DNA of 59,795 bases. Origin: a virus. Positions within the stretch are counted from its first letter, which is position 1; each line of letters begins with the position of its first letter. The notes beneath the pieces were generated by a model. That model was not told the DNA's origin. It ran no database searches and saw nothing but the letters and a program-made list of their open reading frames with translations. The stretch spans positions 1-59,795 of IMG/VR virus record IMGVR_UViG_3300030098_003320. One strand, given 5' to 3'. A program made the position numbers and the translations under genes. Below are positions 39,196 to 47,127 of the stretch, one piece after another.

Positions 39196-39494
39196 GCGTC
39201 AGGCTCACGAAGAATCGCTACGCCTTCGGTCAAGACTTCACGTTGGCGATCGGTGAGAGGTGATGACTTCAATAGCTCCTGGGCATAATCTGTCCACTTG
39301 GTTTTGTGCAGAATCCTGCTTTGCGACAGCTCGGCAAAGTCAAACCAATGACTAGATCGGCTCGAGATCAGCCAAATTACAGCGTGCTTGTGTTCTCGGG
39401 CGTTTGGTGCGGTTGTGTTGTCAGCTCCGTAAACACACATATCGCGAACAGCCCTGAGAATGACGGCTGCTGCAAGTCGCTGATATGGATTCAT
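39192..39494 (-). CDS. Conserved phage hypothetical protein
   Basis: 100 residues. YQRLAAAVILRAVRDMCVYG then HAVIWLISSRSSHWFDFAEL recalls a frequent type of phage early protein with a helical pair and a W-L-x-S segment; no function is known to me. It overlaps the lipoprotein gene by 4 nt. Not found in unit A. Confidence 0.5.
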   Translation of the reverse strand: MNPYQRLAAAVILRAVRDMCVYGADNTTAPNAREHKHAVIWLISSRSSHWFDFAELSQSRILHKTKWTDYAQELLKSSPLTDRQREVLTEGVAILREPDA

Positions 39495-39500
39495 AAGAGT

Positions 39501-39906
39501 TTAGGATATCTGTTGACCAATCCATTCTGCAACATTTACGGTAACGGCGTTGCCTAGCATTTGGTATCGGGTGCCTTTCCTTAAAGGCTTATTGCTTAAG
39601 CCGTAGCGAGTCCAATCGTCAGGAAACCCTTGGAGTCGTTCGCATTCAACCGGAGTCAATCGTCTTGGGGCGTTGTCGGTTGCTGTCACGTTTAAACAGG
39701 CCATGCCGTCTGTCGTTACGCCAAGGGCGGGTGAGACAGAGCCATGAATAGGGTCTTGGGAGTGCGCCACGGTCGCCAGCCAGACCGCTCCTGCGCCCTG
39801 CATCGCTATAGTCCTGGCAGGGGAACCCTCCGCAAATAACGTCAATTGATTTTGCGCTTTTAACATCTCTTACATCCTCATAGCCCGGAAAACAGGCTAC
39901 CGATCG
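39501..39906 (-). pseudogene. Decayed C5-cytosine DNA methyltransferase
   Basis: One frame (about 39906-39740) encodes IDVICGGFPCQDYSDAGRRS and GLAGDRGAL, the catalytic PCQ motif IV of C5 methyltransferases, with EDVRDV before it. A different frame (39866-39501) encodes RRLTPVECERLQGFPDDW and RYQMLGNAVTVNVAEWIGQQ, motifs IX and X. Motif I and the N-terminus are missing, and the normal stretch between motifs IV and VIII is almost all deleted. Stop codons upstream in the PCQ frame fall in the gene at 39916. The gene cannot make an active enzyme. Confidence 0.8.
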
Positions 39907-39915
39907 TCAGGCTGC

Positions 39916-40191
39916 TCACAGCTCTGCTATGTTGGCTGCGTAACCAGCAATGTCGATCAAACTGTCTTGGTGCCCCGGCGTGTTTGCCAAACGGGAAATT
40001 TTCTGGCAGATGTTAAACACGCAAACATCTTGTGCGTCCATTGTTGGTACGACCATGTATGGTCCATATCGCCGTTTCAAGTAGGCGCTGAACAGGTCAG
40101 CTGTGGCCCCGTGGTTCTGAGCCGGACTTCCGTAAGCATCGCGCCTGTTCTGGCTGACCAACACTTTGGCTTCATCTAAGATGTCCTTCAT
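39916..40191 (-). CDS. DUF6378-like phage protein (unit B)
   Basis: 91 residues. RRDAYGSPAQNHGATADLFS, then DVCVFNICQKISRLANTPGH and DSLIDIAGYAANIAEL give the pattern of the DUF6378 group (YG-x-x...N, K-x-x-R-L, D-x-x-D-x-A-G-Y). The all-helical fold recalls MazG-like nucleotide pyrophosphatases, though the family's role is not established. It overlaps the next gene by 4 nt. Confidence 0.7.
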   Translation of the reverse strand: MKDILDEAKVLVSQNRRDAYGSPAQNHGATADLFSAYLKRRYGPYMVVPTMDAQDVCVFNICQKISRLANTPGHQDSLIDIAGYAANIAEL

Positions 40192-40691
40192 TCGGTTTTA
40201 TCCGAAAGAACCTCATAGTCAGCCTCTTCTATTTCATTTTCTTTTGTTCCCTTTTCCATTGCTCGAGACTCAACCTCTTTAAGCCCGGTTAAAAAAATTG
40301 CGCCAATGTCCCCGTTTACAGCCAACGCGGTAGTTTCGTTCTTCCCGTACGCAACACGATTTAAACGCTCTGCCATCCATCTCCTGTGCTCAACGCGCAG
40401 CCTTGCTGCCGGAATTGAACCGTCATCAGCTACATCTACGATCATTAAGCCCTCTTCAACCAAGTCAGACGCAATCATTTCCTTTACGCCCTGCCAGCGA
40501 TCCCACCTACCACCAGTCTTGTCTGCTTTGAGCCACTCGTAAAACACCCGGTTAGACATCTTGCCGACACTTTCGGGCATATTTTTTAACATATTCCTTA
40601 CAGATCGGTACTTCATGTACAGCTCAAATACTGCTGCCTCTCCGTAGGTATCTAACCGTTTGTGCGCGGCTCGCGTCAGCTTTTTCGACAT
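40188..40691 (-). CDS. Terminase small subunit-like protein (unit B)
   Basis: 167 residues, orthologue of 4974-5489. VFYEWLKADKTGGRWDRWQG is the HTH-like part. LRVEHRRWMAERLNRVAYGK then TTALAVNGDIG is the portion resembling Sf6-type small terminases (the D-I or NG-D-x segment that follows YG-K). Acidic C-terminal end. The same early-operon position as in unit A supports a conserved, unusual location for this packaging protein. Confidence 0.62.
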   Translation of the reverse strand: MSKKLTRAAHKRLDTYGEAAVFELYMKYRSVRNMLKNMPESVGKMSNRVFYEWLKADKTGGRWDRWQGVKEMIASDLVEEGLMIVDVADDGSIPAARLRVEHRRWMAERLNRVAYGKNETTALAVNGDIGAIFLTGLKEVESRAMEKGTKENEIEEADYEVLSDKTE

Positions 40692-40702
40692 CGTCTATCC
40701 TT

Positions 40703-40996
40703 TTAAACCCAAGAGTTAATAACTGAATCAAGTAAACGTGACAGCTCTTGTTCTGGCACGCGCTCGCCATTGCCCCGAAACCGTAAAAGGTCATCTTCCG
40801 GTAACCCAAGCGAGTCCTCGTTCTGCATCTCTGTGTACTGCTCATCTAACCACCAAAAAGCAAGGTCGTCCCTCGCGCTCTGAATGTCACTGCGCCAGGC
40901 ATCAGCTTTGTCTGTAACGTCTTCAAGGGGTAGTAGGGCCACAGCCATGAGGACTCGGTCAGCCTTCTTAAAATACGCCCTACTCATGTAGGCCAC
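40703..40996 (-). CDS. Small helical protein after the helicase (unit B)
   Basis: 97 residues from a GTG at 40996, or 94 from the ATG at 40987 that overlaps the helicase stop. The end, LGLPEDDLLRFRGNGERVPE then LLDSVINSW, is shared with 5434-5748. No known family recognised. Confidence 0.55.
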   Translation of the reverse strand: MAYMSRAYFKKADRVLMAVALLPLEDVTDKADAWRSDIQSARDDLAFWWLDEQYTEMQNEDSLGLPEDDLLRFRGNGERVPEQELSRLLDSVINSWV

Positions 40997-41850
40997 ATAC
41001 CCTCCTCCTCCCTAGACGCCTCATGCACGGTCAAGGTGCGGTAATCCCAAAGAATAGGTATATCCAGAGTAGGCCCGTGACGGTTTTTCGCGCAGCACAA
41101 CCATGTCCGGGCGACATTGTCCGTTCGCTCGTAACGGCTGTGATCCAGCAATAAACACAAGTCGCTACTAGCCTCGAGGATCATGCCCCCGAATAGCCCT
41201 TGGCTCCGGGGCGTGCTGTCGTAGTTGCTTGAAGTGCTCCTGTTAAACTGCGACAAACACACGATCGTGCATTGGTGCTCCACACCCCAAGCTCTCAGCT
41301 CGGTCACGATTTTTTGCGTGGCCCGGTATATCTGATCTTCATCGCCCGTGTTCACTAGTTGCAAGTAGTCCAGAATAAAGTACCTGCATCCATCGGCATA
41401 ACAGGCTTTGCAATAGTCAACGACTGACTGCCAAGTGCTCAACAAATTTGTAGGCACCCACAAGGGTGGTGCGCCCTCCATCCCGGCAACAGCCTCAACC
41501 CAATCATCCTGTTGAAAGTGGCCTCTCTCAAGTCGGGCAATTCGTGTATGCGTGTGCAGCGCGTATAACCGTGTGGCAAGCTGCTGTGGCGACATCTCAA
41601 GCGAGATGTACCCAACGCTAGTCCCGTGGTTTAACACCGCGCTCGCAATGTTCAATGCTAGAGCCGACTTTCCGTGCCCAGGGTTGCCAGCAATCGTTAT
41701 AAACCATCCCGGCGCAAATCCACCGCCGCCACCGTCATCCCGACAAATGCGATTTAATGTGGGTATCCCCGTGGGGATGCTGACGATTTCTTCTTGTTGT
41801 TTCTGTGCGTACTGGTCTAGAAAATCCAGACTGAGAATGTCTTGTTTCAT
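40984..41850 (-). CDS. DnaB-type helicase, helicase domain only (unit B)
   Basis: 288 residues, orthologue of 6064-6930. Walker A GNPGHGKSAL, Walker B YFILDYLQLV, then LSQFNRSTSSNYD and LFGGMILEASSDLCLLLDHS. GGGGGFAPGWFITIAGNPG before Walker A is a Gly-rich loop. No N-terminal primase-binding domain. The C-terminus ends EEEGMWPT; the nucleotides coding GMWPT recur, out of context, next to the inserted gene of unit A. Confidence 0.88.
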   Translation of the reverse strand: MKQDILSLDFLDQYAQKQQEEIVSIPTGIPTLNRICRDDGGGGGFAPGWFITIAGNPGHGKSALALNIASAVLNHGTSVGYISLEMSPQQLATRLYALHTHTRIARLERGHFQQDDWVEAVAGMEGAPPLWVPTNLLSTWQSVVDYCKACYADGCRYFILDYLQLVNTGDEDQIYRATQKIVTELRAWGVEHQCTIVCLSQFNRSTSSNYDSTPRSQGLFGGMILEASSDLCLLLDHSRYERTDNVARTWLCCAKNRHGPTLDIPILWDYRTLTVHEASREEEGMWPT

Positions 41851-41854
41851 GTCG

Positions 41855-42718
41855 CTACTCTGCCCAAGCGGGCAAGCCGATCTTATGTATCTGAGTAGAA
41901 AAATTCCCGTCTACATAAGCGGGCCAGTAATTATTGAAGTAACAATTCTGCCATTTTGCTAGAAGGTGACGAAGGTGAGTCCTGCCGACAGACAATGCCT
42001 CCGCATCAAGCTCGTAAACTGCTACGCAATAAGGGGCGCTTCGCTCCACGCAGATAAATATGAAACGGTTTCTTTCCTGTCGGGTTGGCTCACCATCCTT
42101 GAAGCCCTCGAGGTAGTTCACGCCATTTAAGTAATGCGCGGCTTGGCGAAAATATCCACGCTCGTATAAGTCCCTTGAAAACGCCCGCTCCCTTGCGTCC
42201 TGTGTCGTCTTGATGTCTACGATCGCCCGCCCAAACTGACTGTTTATTTCGGGCAATGCGTCGATCCTCGCCTTGCACGCAACATCAAACGTAGGGTCAT
42301 GCCAGAATGCACTAACCTCGCTGCGGGAAACGTCCAACAGATCGGACGCGGCGGGATGATTTAGCACAGACTCGCGCATCTCTAATACAGCTCTGTGCTC
42401 AACCGCTTTGAGTATCTTGTCAGCCTTAAACGACTCTAGAAGCTCTGCGCGAGCCTCCTTCACCTCTTTGGACCTACCGTCGCCCTCCGGCAGCACGGCC
42501 CACTCTTTCTCAAAGAGAAGCGGCTCTAGAATAGCACTGTGTACCGCGCTCCCCATTATCATGGGGCGCGTTGGTATAACTGGGTTAGCCAGCGCGTGTC
42601 GCAAATGCGCGGGCGATCTCGCCAGGTGACCTAACCGAGAAGCGGAAGCTCCATCGGCTTTGTGGTAGTCCTCGGCGCTCATGTGATACAAAAGAGATTC
42701 TTCCTTGGTGGCTATCAT
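41855..42718 (-). CDS. RecE-like PD-(D/E)XK exonuclease (unit B)
   Basis: 287 residues. YHMSAEDYHKADGASASRLG, then RSPAHLRHALANP, CKARID, AIVDIKTTQD and YFRQAAHYLNG give the same motif series as the unit A enzyme. It should resect double-strand ends for the annealing protein. The start may be the first ATG or the internal MSAEDYHK, ten codons further in, which matches the unit A start better. Confidence 0.85.
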   Translation of the reverse strand: MIATKEESLLYHMSAEDYHKADGASASRLGHLARSPAHLRHALANPVIPTRPMIMGSAVHSAILEPLLFEKEWAVLPEGDGRSKEVKEARAELLESFKADKILKAVEHRAVLEMRESVLNHPAASDLLDVSRSEVSAFWHDPTFDVACKARIDALPEINSQFGRAIVDIKTTQDARERAFSRDLYERGYFRQAAHYLNGVNYLEGFKDGEPTRQERNRFIFICVERSAPYCVAVYELDAEALSVGRTHLRHLLAKWQNCYFNNYWPAYVDGNFSTQIHKIGLPAWAE

Positions 42719-43506
42719 GCTTCTACGCTCCAGTTGCGGCTTACAGCCGTTAATTGTGTTGTGGCCCTAGCTCGCGAAAGGCCACGGTGAGTCCAGCTCT
42801 CCCTTCGTTCCTCATTGCGAAACAGGCTCTCGGGTAGCTGGTACGCCCGAGTCCCCATGTGGTGCGGACTAGCTTTAACAGCCCGAAGAATCCCCCGAAA
42901 CAAATCCTCAGAGCTGTCGGCATCCGATAATTGCTCTTCATACAAAGCAGACAGAATCTGTTTTCGTTTCTTGGTAAGCTTTGGATGCGGCTTTTTAGGA
43001 GACAACTCATCCAGCCATATTTCCCACAACCGATCGACCTCTGGAGGTGTGTTAGTAGGTAATGGTTTAATGGTAGATGTATTGTTATTGTTCCTAGCCT
43101 GTTCCAAGTCTGTTCCAAGCCCCTTGCTAGAATAAGTAGAAAAGTCATTGTACGCAACGAAATTCACCACCTTTAAGTGTGTTCCATGCTTCGTGCGTGC
43201 CAAGACCTTAATACGGCCATCGCGTGCCAACGTATCCAGCATTCGTGATACCTGGCTGGTAGACCAAACGACCAGTTTGTTGTTGCCTGTGTAGGCGCAG
43301 TCGTCTGCAATCTGCCTCAAGCTCCGAAGGTATTCTCCCTGCTTAACGGTTACGGTGTCTGCACCCTGCCCGTAAGTAAACGACTTTGTGGCCGAGTGAT
43401 TTGCCTTCATCATTAGATAAAGAAACAAACGAACAAGGTCACTGTTCATTCGCCAAAGATCGTTGTCGATCAAACCTCTCGAGAGCAAGACAAATCCGCT
43501 ACTCAT
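42715..43506 (-). CDS. Winged-helix replication organiser-like protein (unit B)
   Basis: 263 residues. GFVLLSRGLIDNDLWRMNSD, LVRLFLYLMMKANHS, then VVWSTSQVSRMLDTLARDGR and a Tyr-rich strand (VVNFVAYNDFSTYSSKG) match unit A. A Thr/Asn/Pro-rich linker separates the HTH part from a C-terminal helical domain ending ESLFRNEERRESW. Origin-binding initiator and helicase loader is the likely role. It overlaps its neighbours by 4 nt. Confidence 0.7.
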   Translation of the reverse strand: MSSGFVLLSRGLIDNDLWRMNSDLVRLFLYLMMKANHSATKSFTYGQGADTVTVKQGEYLRSLRQIADDCAYTGNNKLVVWSTSQVSRMLDTLARDGRIKVLARTKHGTHLKVVNFVAYNDFSTYSSKGLGTDLEQARNNNNTSTIKPLPTNTPPEVDRLWEIWLDELSPKKPHPKLTKKRKQILSALYEEQLSDADSSEDLFRGILRAVKASPHHMGTRAYQLPESLFRNEERRESWTHRGLSRARATTQLTAVSRNWSVEA

Positions 43507-43844
43507 GCGCTGACGATGTCCCCTTTCTCTTCCAAGAAGTCGTAGACATCCCTGACGTCATATGCCACAAGATAGGGAACGCCCGTGCGGTCGCATTCTG
43601 ACTGAAATCCGACCTGGCTCTCGCGCAACTTGCCGCCCGGAGCCTTAACTTCGATAAAGAAAAAAGGGACCATAGAATCGTTGCCATTGAACACCAGAAG
43701 GTCAGGGATGCCCGGCGTCTGTCTAGTGCCTCCCTTATCGCGACGGTAGCCCTGCTCAGTCGAATACACAGAGCAACCAATCATCTTTAAGAATTGCTGC
43801 ACCTCCCGGCTTACCCTTGCTTCCGGCTTAACCCTTTTTGCCAT
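43503..43844 (-). CDS. VRR-NUC-type nuclease (unit B)
   Basis: 113 residues from the ATG at 43844, matching the unit A start (MAKR against MAKK). TPGIPDLLVF and FFFIEVKAPGGKLRESQVGF are the nuclease motifs, and RTGVPYLVAYDVRDVYDFL completes the domain. A longer upstream frame overlaps the neighbouring gene and is rejected. Confidence 0.85.
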   Translation of the reverse strand: MAKRVKPEARVSREVQQFLKMIGCSVYSTEQGYRRDKGGTRQTPGIPDLLVFNGNDSMVPFFFIEVKAPGGKLRESQVGFQSECDRTGVPYLVAYDVRDVYDFLEEKGDIVSA

Positions 43845-44094
43845 CGTTACCCTCGGGCACCGGGTAGTCACGGTGCAATTCTCTGAGGGTAACAAGGAGG
43901 TATTCCACAGCTTGGTCGATCGCGATCCTGCTCTTGAGGACACCGTCCCTGCTCCCGTTCTGTAGGAGTGTCTCAGGGACGCGGCCCAAACGTCTGCTGA
44001 CGCGCTTTAAATCGTCTTGGATCTCGCCAACTTCGTTGAACAGAAGAGGGCGCATATCCTCCACCATGCGCTCTAGCTTAGAAGGGTAGGCCAT
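43828..44094 (-). CDS. Small coiled-coil protein of the recombination cluster (unit B)
   Basis: 88 residues. SKLERMVEDMRPLLFNEVGE, IQDDLKRVSRRLGRVPETLL correspond to the 79-residue protein at 8862-9101. Helical and charged; the basic C-terminus (GNDGKKG) overlaps the nuclease start by 17 nt. Function unknown; conserved place suggests partnership with nuclease or SSB-like protein. Confidence 0.6.
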   Translation of the reverse strand: MAYPSKLERMVEDMRPLLFNEVGEIQDDLKRVSRRLGRVPETLLQNGSRDGVLKSRIAIDQAVEYLLVTLRELHRDYPVPEGNDGKKG

Positions 44095-44338
44095 CGTCGC
44101 TCCCCTCGGCCACTGGCTGACCAGCCTTGGGCTTCGGCTTCCAGGTATCGACCTGAGCGTACCATTTGCCCTCGCGCCCCTCCTTAATGTCTACGTTTAG
44201 CCACTCGCCTTCTTGAGTCGCAATAAACTTCGCAAAGTCGGCAATCTTAAAGCTCACGCGAGCCTTCACAAAGTCAGGTGCAGAATCTCGAGGAGCCGAC
44301 GCATACATTCCATTGGGAAATACTTTGTCATGCGGCAT
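44078..44338 (-). CDS. SSB-like small protein with acidic GLPF tail (unit B)
   Basis: 86 residues. FPNGMYASAPRDSAPDFVKA, then GEWLNVDIKEGREGKWYAQV and DTWKPKP give the conserved core; the end is AEGSDDGLPF. Both the beta core and the SSB-like tail are kept against unit A despite roughly half the residues differing. This supports a DNA-binding or SSB-mimic role. Confidence 0.55.
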   Translation of the reverse strand: MPHDKVFPNGMYASAPRDSAPDFVKARVSFKIADFAKFIATQEGEWLNVDIKEGREGKWYAQVDTWKPKPKAGQPVAEGSDDGLPF

Positions 44339-44358
44339 AATGTCATCGTCCTGTTGGG

Positions 44359-44793
44359 TTAAAAAAGAGACGGCTCGTTTTCTACAAGCCGCCAGAGATA
44401 TGCTTTCCTTCCACTACGGGTGTCACGCTTGCGGTCGGTGCGCTCTGCCAGACCAAGCTCTCTCAGCTCCGACAGTCTTCGCCCGGCGGTGTGATGCCCG
44501 TCAAACAACGATACATCTAATTCGTCAGCAGTTAAGTGACCACGATCACGCAATAGTCCTAGAATCTTGTCGCGCTGGCGTTGTGCGCCCCGCGTCATAG
44601 ATGCAGCGGCATCATGGCTAGTGTCGGGGTCATCGTTCCTAGCCCTTGGCTGAACAAGCGGATCGCGGGGATCCTGGAAAGCGTGTCCAGCCGGGCACCG
44701 CCACAAAGCCGTCCCGCCTCGCGTCATATGCGAAACAGTTGCCCACTGGCGGCACCCGTCTGCCGGGCACCTTTTAATGCCGGAGCTAACCAC
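44359..44793 (-). CDS. Zinc-knuckle and winged-helix protein
   Basis: 144 residues. N-terminal C-x(4)-C...C-x(2)-H-type residues (CPADGCRQW and RCPAGH) could bind zinc. The C-terminal part, DDPDTSHDAAASMTRGAQRQ, then RDRGHLTADELDVSL and AGRRLSELRELGLAERTDRK, is a winged helix common in phages and actinobacterial contigs. It may regulate the early operon. Present only in unit B, inserted between the SSB-like and annealing genes. Confidence 0.6.
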   Translation of the reverse strand: MVSSGIKRCPADGCRQWATVSHMTRGGTALWRCPAGHAFQDPRDPLVQPRARNDDPDTSHDAAASMTRGAQRQRDKILGLLRDRGHLTADELDVSLFDGHHTAGRRLSELRELGLAERTDRKRDTRSGRKAYLWRLVENEPSLF

Positions 44794-45469
44794 GAAGCTC
44801 GCCCTCTAAAAACCTAATTGCATCCTCTACGCGAGCGATCGGCCCACGGTCACCTAGGTACTTCTTGGCAACATCTATTCCCTTCGTATCTATGTTGCCT
44901 TCGCCCTCGCAAGCGGTCACTAGGCTCGCAAGCTTGGCTAGAGAATCCTCAAGGTGTGCCCCCCGCTCCTTTTCCTGCTTCTTGGCAGCAGCGGCCCGCC
45001 TTTTCTTCTCGGCGGCGGTCAAAGGTTTTACGGTATTTACCTCAATCGGTTTAGGCACACCCGACCCGTCCCTGTAGAGCTGTAGGCCTAATCCCGTTAG
45101 GGTAGCAACAGCCTTAACAACGCAACGCCAGCGAGCATCGTTAATATCTCGAGACGACGGGTTTTCGATAGCGTCATAGCGGTTGTCCATTACAGCCAGC
45201 GTGCAAGCTTGCCATATAAAGTCGCCCGCCCCGTCAGGAATAGAGACGCCGCACTCAACTTCGGCGCTTCCATCCGGGTAAAAGTGCGCTGGTTTAAAAG
45301 AGTAGGTTGCAGCCGGGTAATGTTCTGTTAGAATCGCCCAGCAATCAGCCCAGGGTAGCCACGAAAGCGATCGGTTGCCAATGCTGCGGCTTTGAGTGTA
45401 GGGGGATACATCCACCCCTTTTAGGCTGTCGCGAACATCAGTCGCCGTCAGGACGGGAGAATCAGACAT
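44786..45469 (-). CDS. Sak3/DUF1071-like single-strand annealing protein (unit B)
   Basis: 227 residues from the ATG at 45469 (GGAGGGAG upstream). LSWLPWADCWAILTEHYPAA, then ACTLAVMDNRYDAI, and ARWRCVVKAVATLTGLGLQL show the DUF1071 pattern more clearly than the unit A homologue. A Lys/Ala-rich linker (AAEKKRRAAAAKKQEKERG) and a helical C-terminal domain follow. It should anneal single strands exposed by the exonuclease. Confidence 0.82.
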   Translation of the reverse strand: MSDSPVLTATDVRDSLKGVDVSPYTQSRSIGNRSLSWLPWADCWAILTEHYPAATYSFKPAHFYPDGSAEVECGVSIPDGAGDFIWQACTLAVMDNRYDAIENPSSRDINDARWRCVVKAVATLTGLGLQLYRDGSGVPKPIEVNTVKPLTAAEKKRRAAAAKKQEKERGAHLEDSLAKLASLVTACEGEGNIDTKGIDVAKKYLGDRGPIARVEDAIRFLEGELRG

Positions 45470-45689
45470 CAGCACTCCCTCCATCGGCAGTAATGCGAAA
45501 ATCTCCGACTAGCCAATCCCTGACAACTTTCGGAATTGGCTTGCTTCCGTTTAGCCAGCGGTAAGTAGTAGACGGGGGTCTAATGAGAACCTCGCGTGAG
45601 AATCTCTTCACCCCCCTGCCGTCACGCTCAATTGCATCGCTCAACGATTTAATACTCCAATCATCGGCGTGCGGGTGTCGATTAGACAT
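45462..45689 (-). CDS. HTH regulator at the head of the leftward operon (unit B)
   Basis: 75 residues. LSDAIERDGRGVKRFSREVL then PPSTTYRWLNGSKPIPKVVR is a Cro-like helix-turn-helix similar to that at 10430-10642. First gene after the divergent promoter region 45690-45848. Likely regulates that region. Confidence 0.65.
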   Translation of the reverse strand: MSNRHPHADDWSIKSLSDAIERDGRGVKRFSREVLIRPPSTTYRWLNGSKPIPKVVRDWLVGDFRITADGGSADV

Positions 45690-45848
45690 CGGTTTGGTAG
45701 CTCCTTCCGAGGTGAGATTAACGATAGCCCCGCCAGCCTACCAATGCAACAGGTTTCATAACTGCCCGGAAACACACGCCTTGTGCCACCGAGAATGTGT
45801 ACTTAGAATGTCGCATAGGTAGTTTCACTAAGTCTCGGGAGCGAGATT
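45690..45848. promoter_or_regulatory. Divergent promoter region of unit B
   Basis: Rightward: TTGTGC (45781-45786) and TAGAAT (45804-45809) with a 17-bp spacer. Leftward, read on the minus strand: TTGCAT (45749-45744) and TATCGT (45726-45721), also with 17 bp. GGAAGGAGC (minus strand, near 45700) serves the HTH gene and GGGAGCGAG the gene at 45849. TATCGT is the same -10 hexamer as in the candidate promoter at 14411. Confidence 0.5.
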
Positions 45849-46091
45849 ATGATAGGCAGCAATAACTTAGATGTAGCGTTTCGGTTGGTCGAAAAGCCGG
45901 AAGTGTGGGTGGCTCCGGTGTGGTCCACCAAGTCTAACGACGAGGAGAAAACCGCCTTTGTGCAGTTTTCGGTACAGGGTCAGATGGAGCTAACTATGGT
46001 CGCGCCGATTGCCACGCTAAAGAAGATAGCGAACGAAATGCTTTACCAAGCGCAGAAGCTCGAGGACAACTGGGATGAGGTAGATGACTAA
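45849..46091 (+). CDS. Small hypothetical protein, first of the unit B small-gene cassette
   Basis: 80 residues. VWVAPVWSTKSNDEEKTAFV then MELTMVAPIATLKKIANEML suggests a beta-hairpin and a C-terminal helix with an acidic end. No family recognised. It follows a strong rightward promoter-like sequence and overlaps the next gene by 1 nt. Confidence 0.5.
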   Translation: MIGSNNLDVAFRLVEKPEVWVAPVWSTKSNDEEKTAFVQFSVQGQMELTMVAPIATLKKIANEMLYQAQKLEDNWDEVDD

Positions 46092-46570
46092 TGGACAACG
46101 TCCCTTCGGTTTACGACAACATTGGGTTTGAGCAGCGGTTAGTTGACCACTACATCTATGTGGCAAAAGGCGCATATGATGAGTTTGTGCGCTTGCATTG
46201 GGATTGTGCTCCAGGCCTAATTGAGGAGGGTGGTAAAGAATTCTCTCCCTTTGCGGCGGGTTTTTTTGATGGTATGCGAGAGCGGTTCAACGATACCGAT
46301 TATTCGAAAGAATCGTATGAGATTCGTTTTGGACTTAACGACAAGCGAAGTGTCCGAACATCGGCTTATGACCTCTACTGTTATGGGTACGACTCAGGGG
46401 AATATCAAGCAGAATCCGACGCCGCACTTTTACGGTTGGTAGCCGAAAAAGCTGCTGCCAAGTGCATGGCGCGACGGCCTTGGCTGCAAGAGGGAGATGC
46501 CCGCCCGGCGCGATCTATTACGATGTCTCAGGGACGCGGCCCTCTTGAAGTAAGTAACCTATGCGACTAA
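46091..46570 (+). CDS. Hypothetical protein
   Basis: 159 residues. FSPFAAGFFDGMRERFNDTD and SAYDLYCYGYDSGEYQAESD have repeated aromatic and acidic residues; the second looks like a G-Y-x-x-G helix pair found in several phage small proteins. No family recognised. The last 40 residues are basic and low in structure. Confidence 0.45.
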   Translation: MDNVPSVYDNIGFEQRLVDHYIYVAKGAYDEFVRLHWDCAPGLIEEGGKEFSPFAAGFFDGMRERFNDTDYSKESYEIRFGLNDKRSVRTSAYDLYCYGYDSGEYQAESDAALLRLVAEKAAAKCMARRPWLQEGDARPARSITMSQGRGPLEVSNLCD

Positions 46571-46606
46571 GTTCCCTGTAACGCAAACCACCAAGAGGGG
46601 GGAATT

Positions 46607-46807
46607 ATGGCCGGAGTAATTAAGAGAGAGCGGATTCTTGAGCTAGCGATGCGCTCAATGTTTGGCACCGAGAACGTGGGCATCTGCACCGCTTGCGGTT
46701 ATGAGCAGGACGGCTGCGAACCGGACGCGGAGAACTATGAGTGCGAGGATTGCGGGGAACGTAAGGTGCAGGGCGTTGAGAACCTACTACTCGGGACGGT
46801 CGCCTAA
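46607..46807 (+). CDS. Zinc-ribbon phage protein
   Basis: 66 residues. CTACGYEQDGCEPDAENYEC and CEDCGERKVQGVENLLL form a well-known small phage zinc ribbon (C-x-x-C-G-x-E-Q-x-G-C-E-P-D-A). Function not established. A GAGGGGGG sequence precedes the ATG. Confidence 0.6.
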   Translation: MAGVIKRERILELAMRSMFGTENVGICTACGYEQDGCEPDAENYECEDCGERKVQGVENLLLGTVA

Positions 46808-47127
46808 TGACATATGACATTACATGGGGTCTTATGTGGGGTCCGGCCAGCCCGCGAAAAGTGCATTGGACTGACGGCATATTCTGCTGTATCGAATGCG
46901 GGAAACCTTCCCGGCTTGCCGTCAGAGCCTACCACGAATGGGTCTACGAAAACCAAAGTCATGCGGTAGGTATGCCCAATGTCTATAACCATGAAAACCG
47001 ATATAGAAAATGCGATGTGCCGAGGGAGCCGGACCCGACGCCGCAAGAGGTAGCCGATCAGCTAGAGATTTGCCTTAATTGCGCTGGTCTCGAGGGTTTC
47101 GATCTACGGGGGGAACATGACTACTAG
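46807..47127 (+). CDS. Cys-containing hypothetical protein
   Basis: 106 residues. CCIECGKPSRLAVRAYHEWV and LEICLNCAGLEGFDLRG contain two C-x-x-C pairs, suggesting one zinc site. A 24-nt stretch in the middle (46985-47008) is almost the same as the start region of the gene at 49456, read in another frame. Ends with EGFDLR, as does the next zinc-ribbon gene (EGGFDLR). Confidence 0.45.
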   Translation: MTYDITWGLMWGPASPRKVHWTDGIFCCIECGKPSRLAVRAYHEWVYENQSHAVGMPNVYNHENRYRKCDVPREPDPTPQEVADQLEICLNCAGLEGFDLRGEHDY

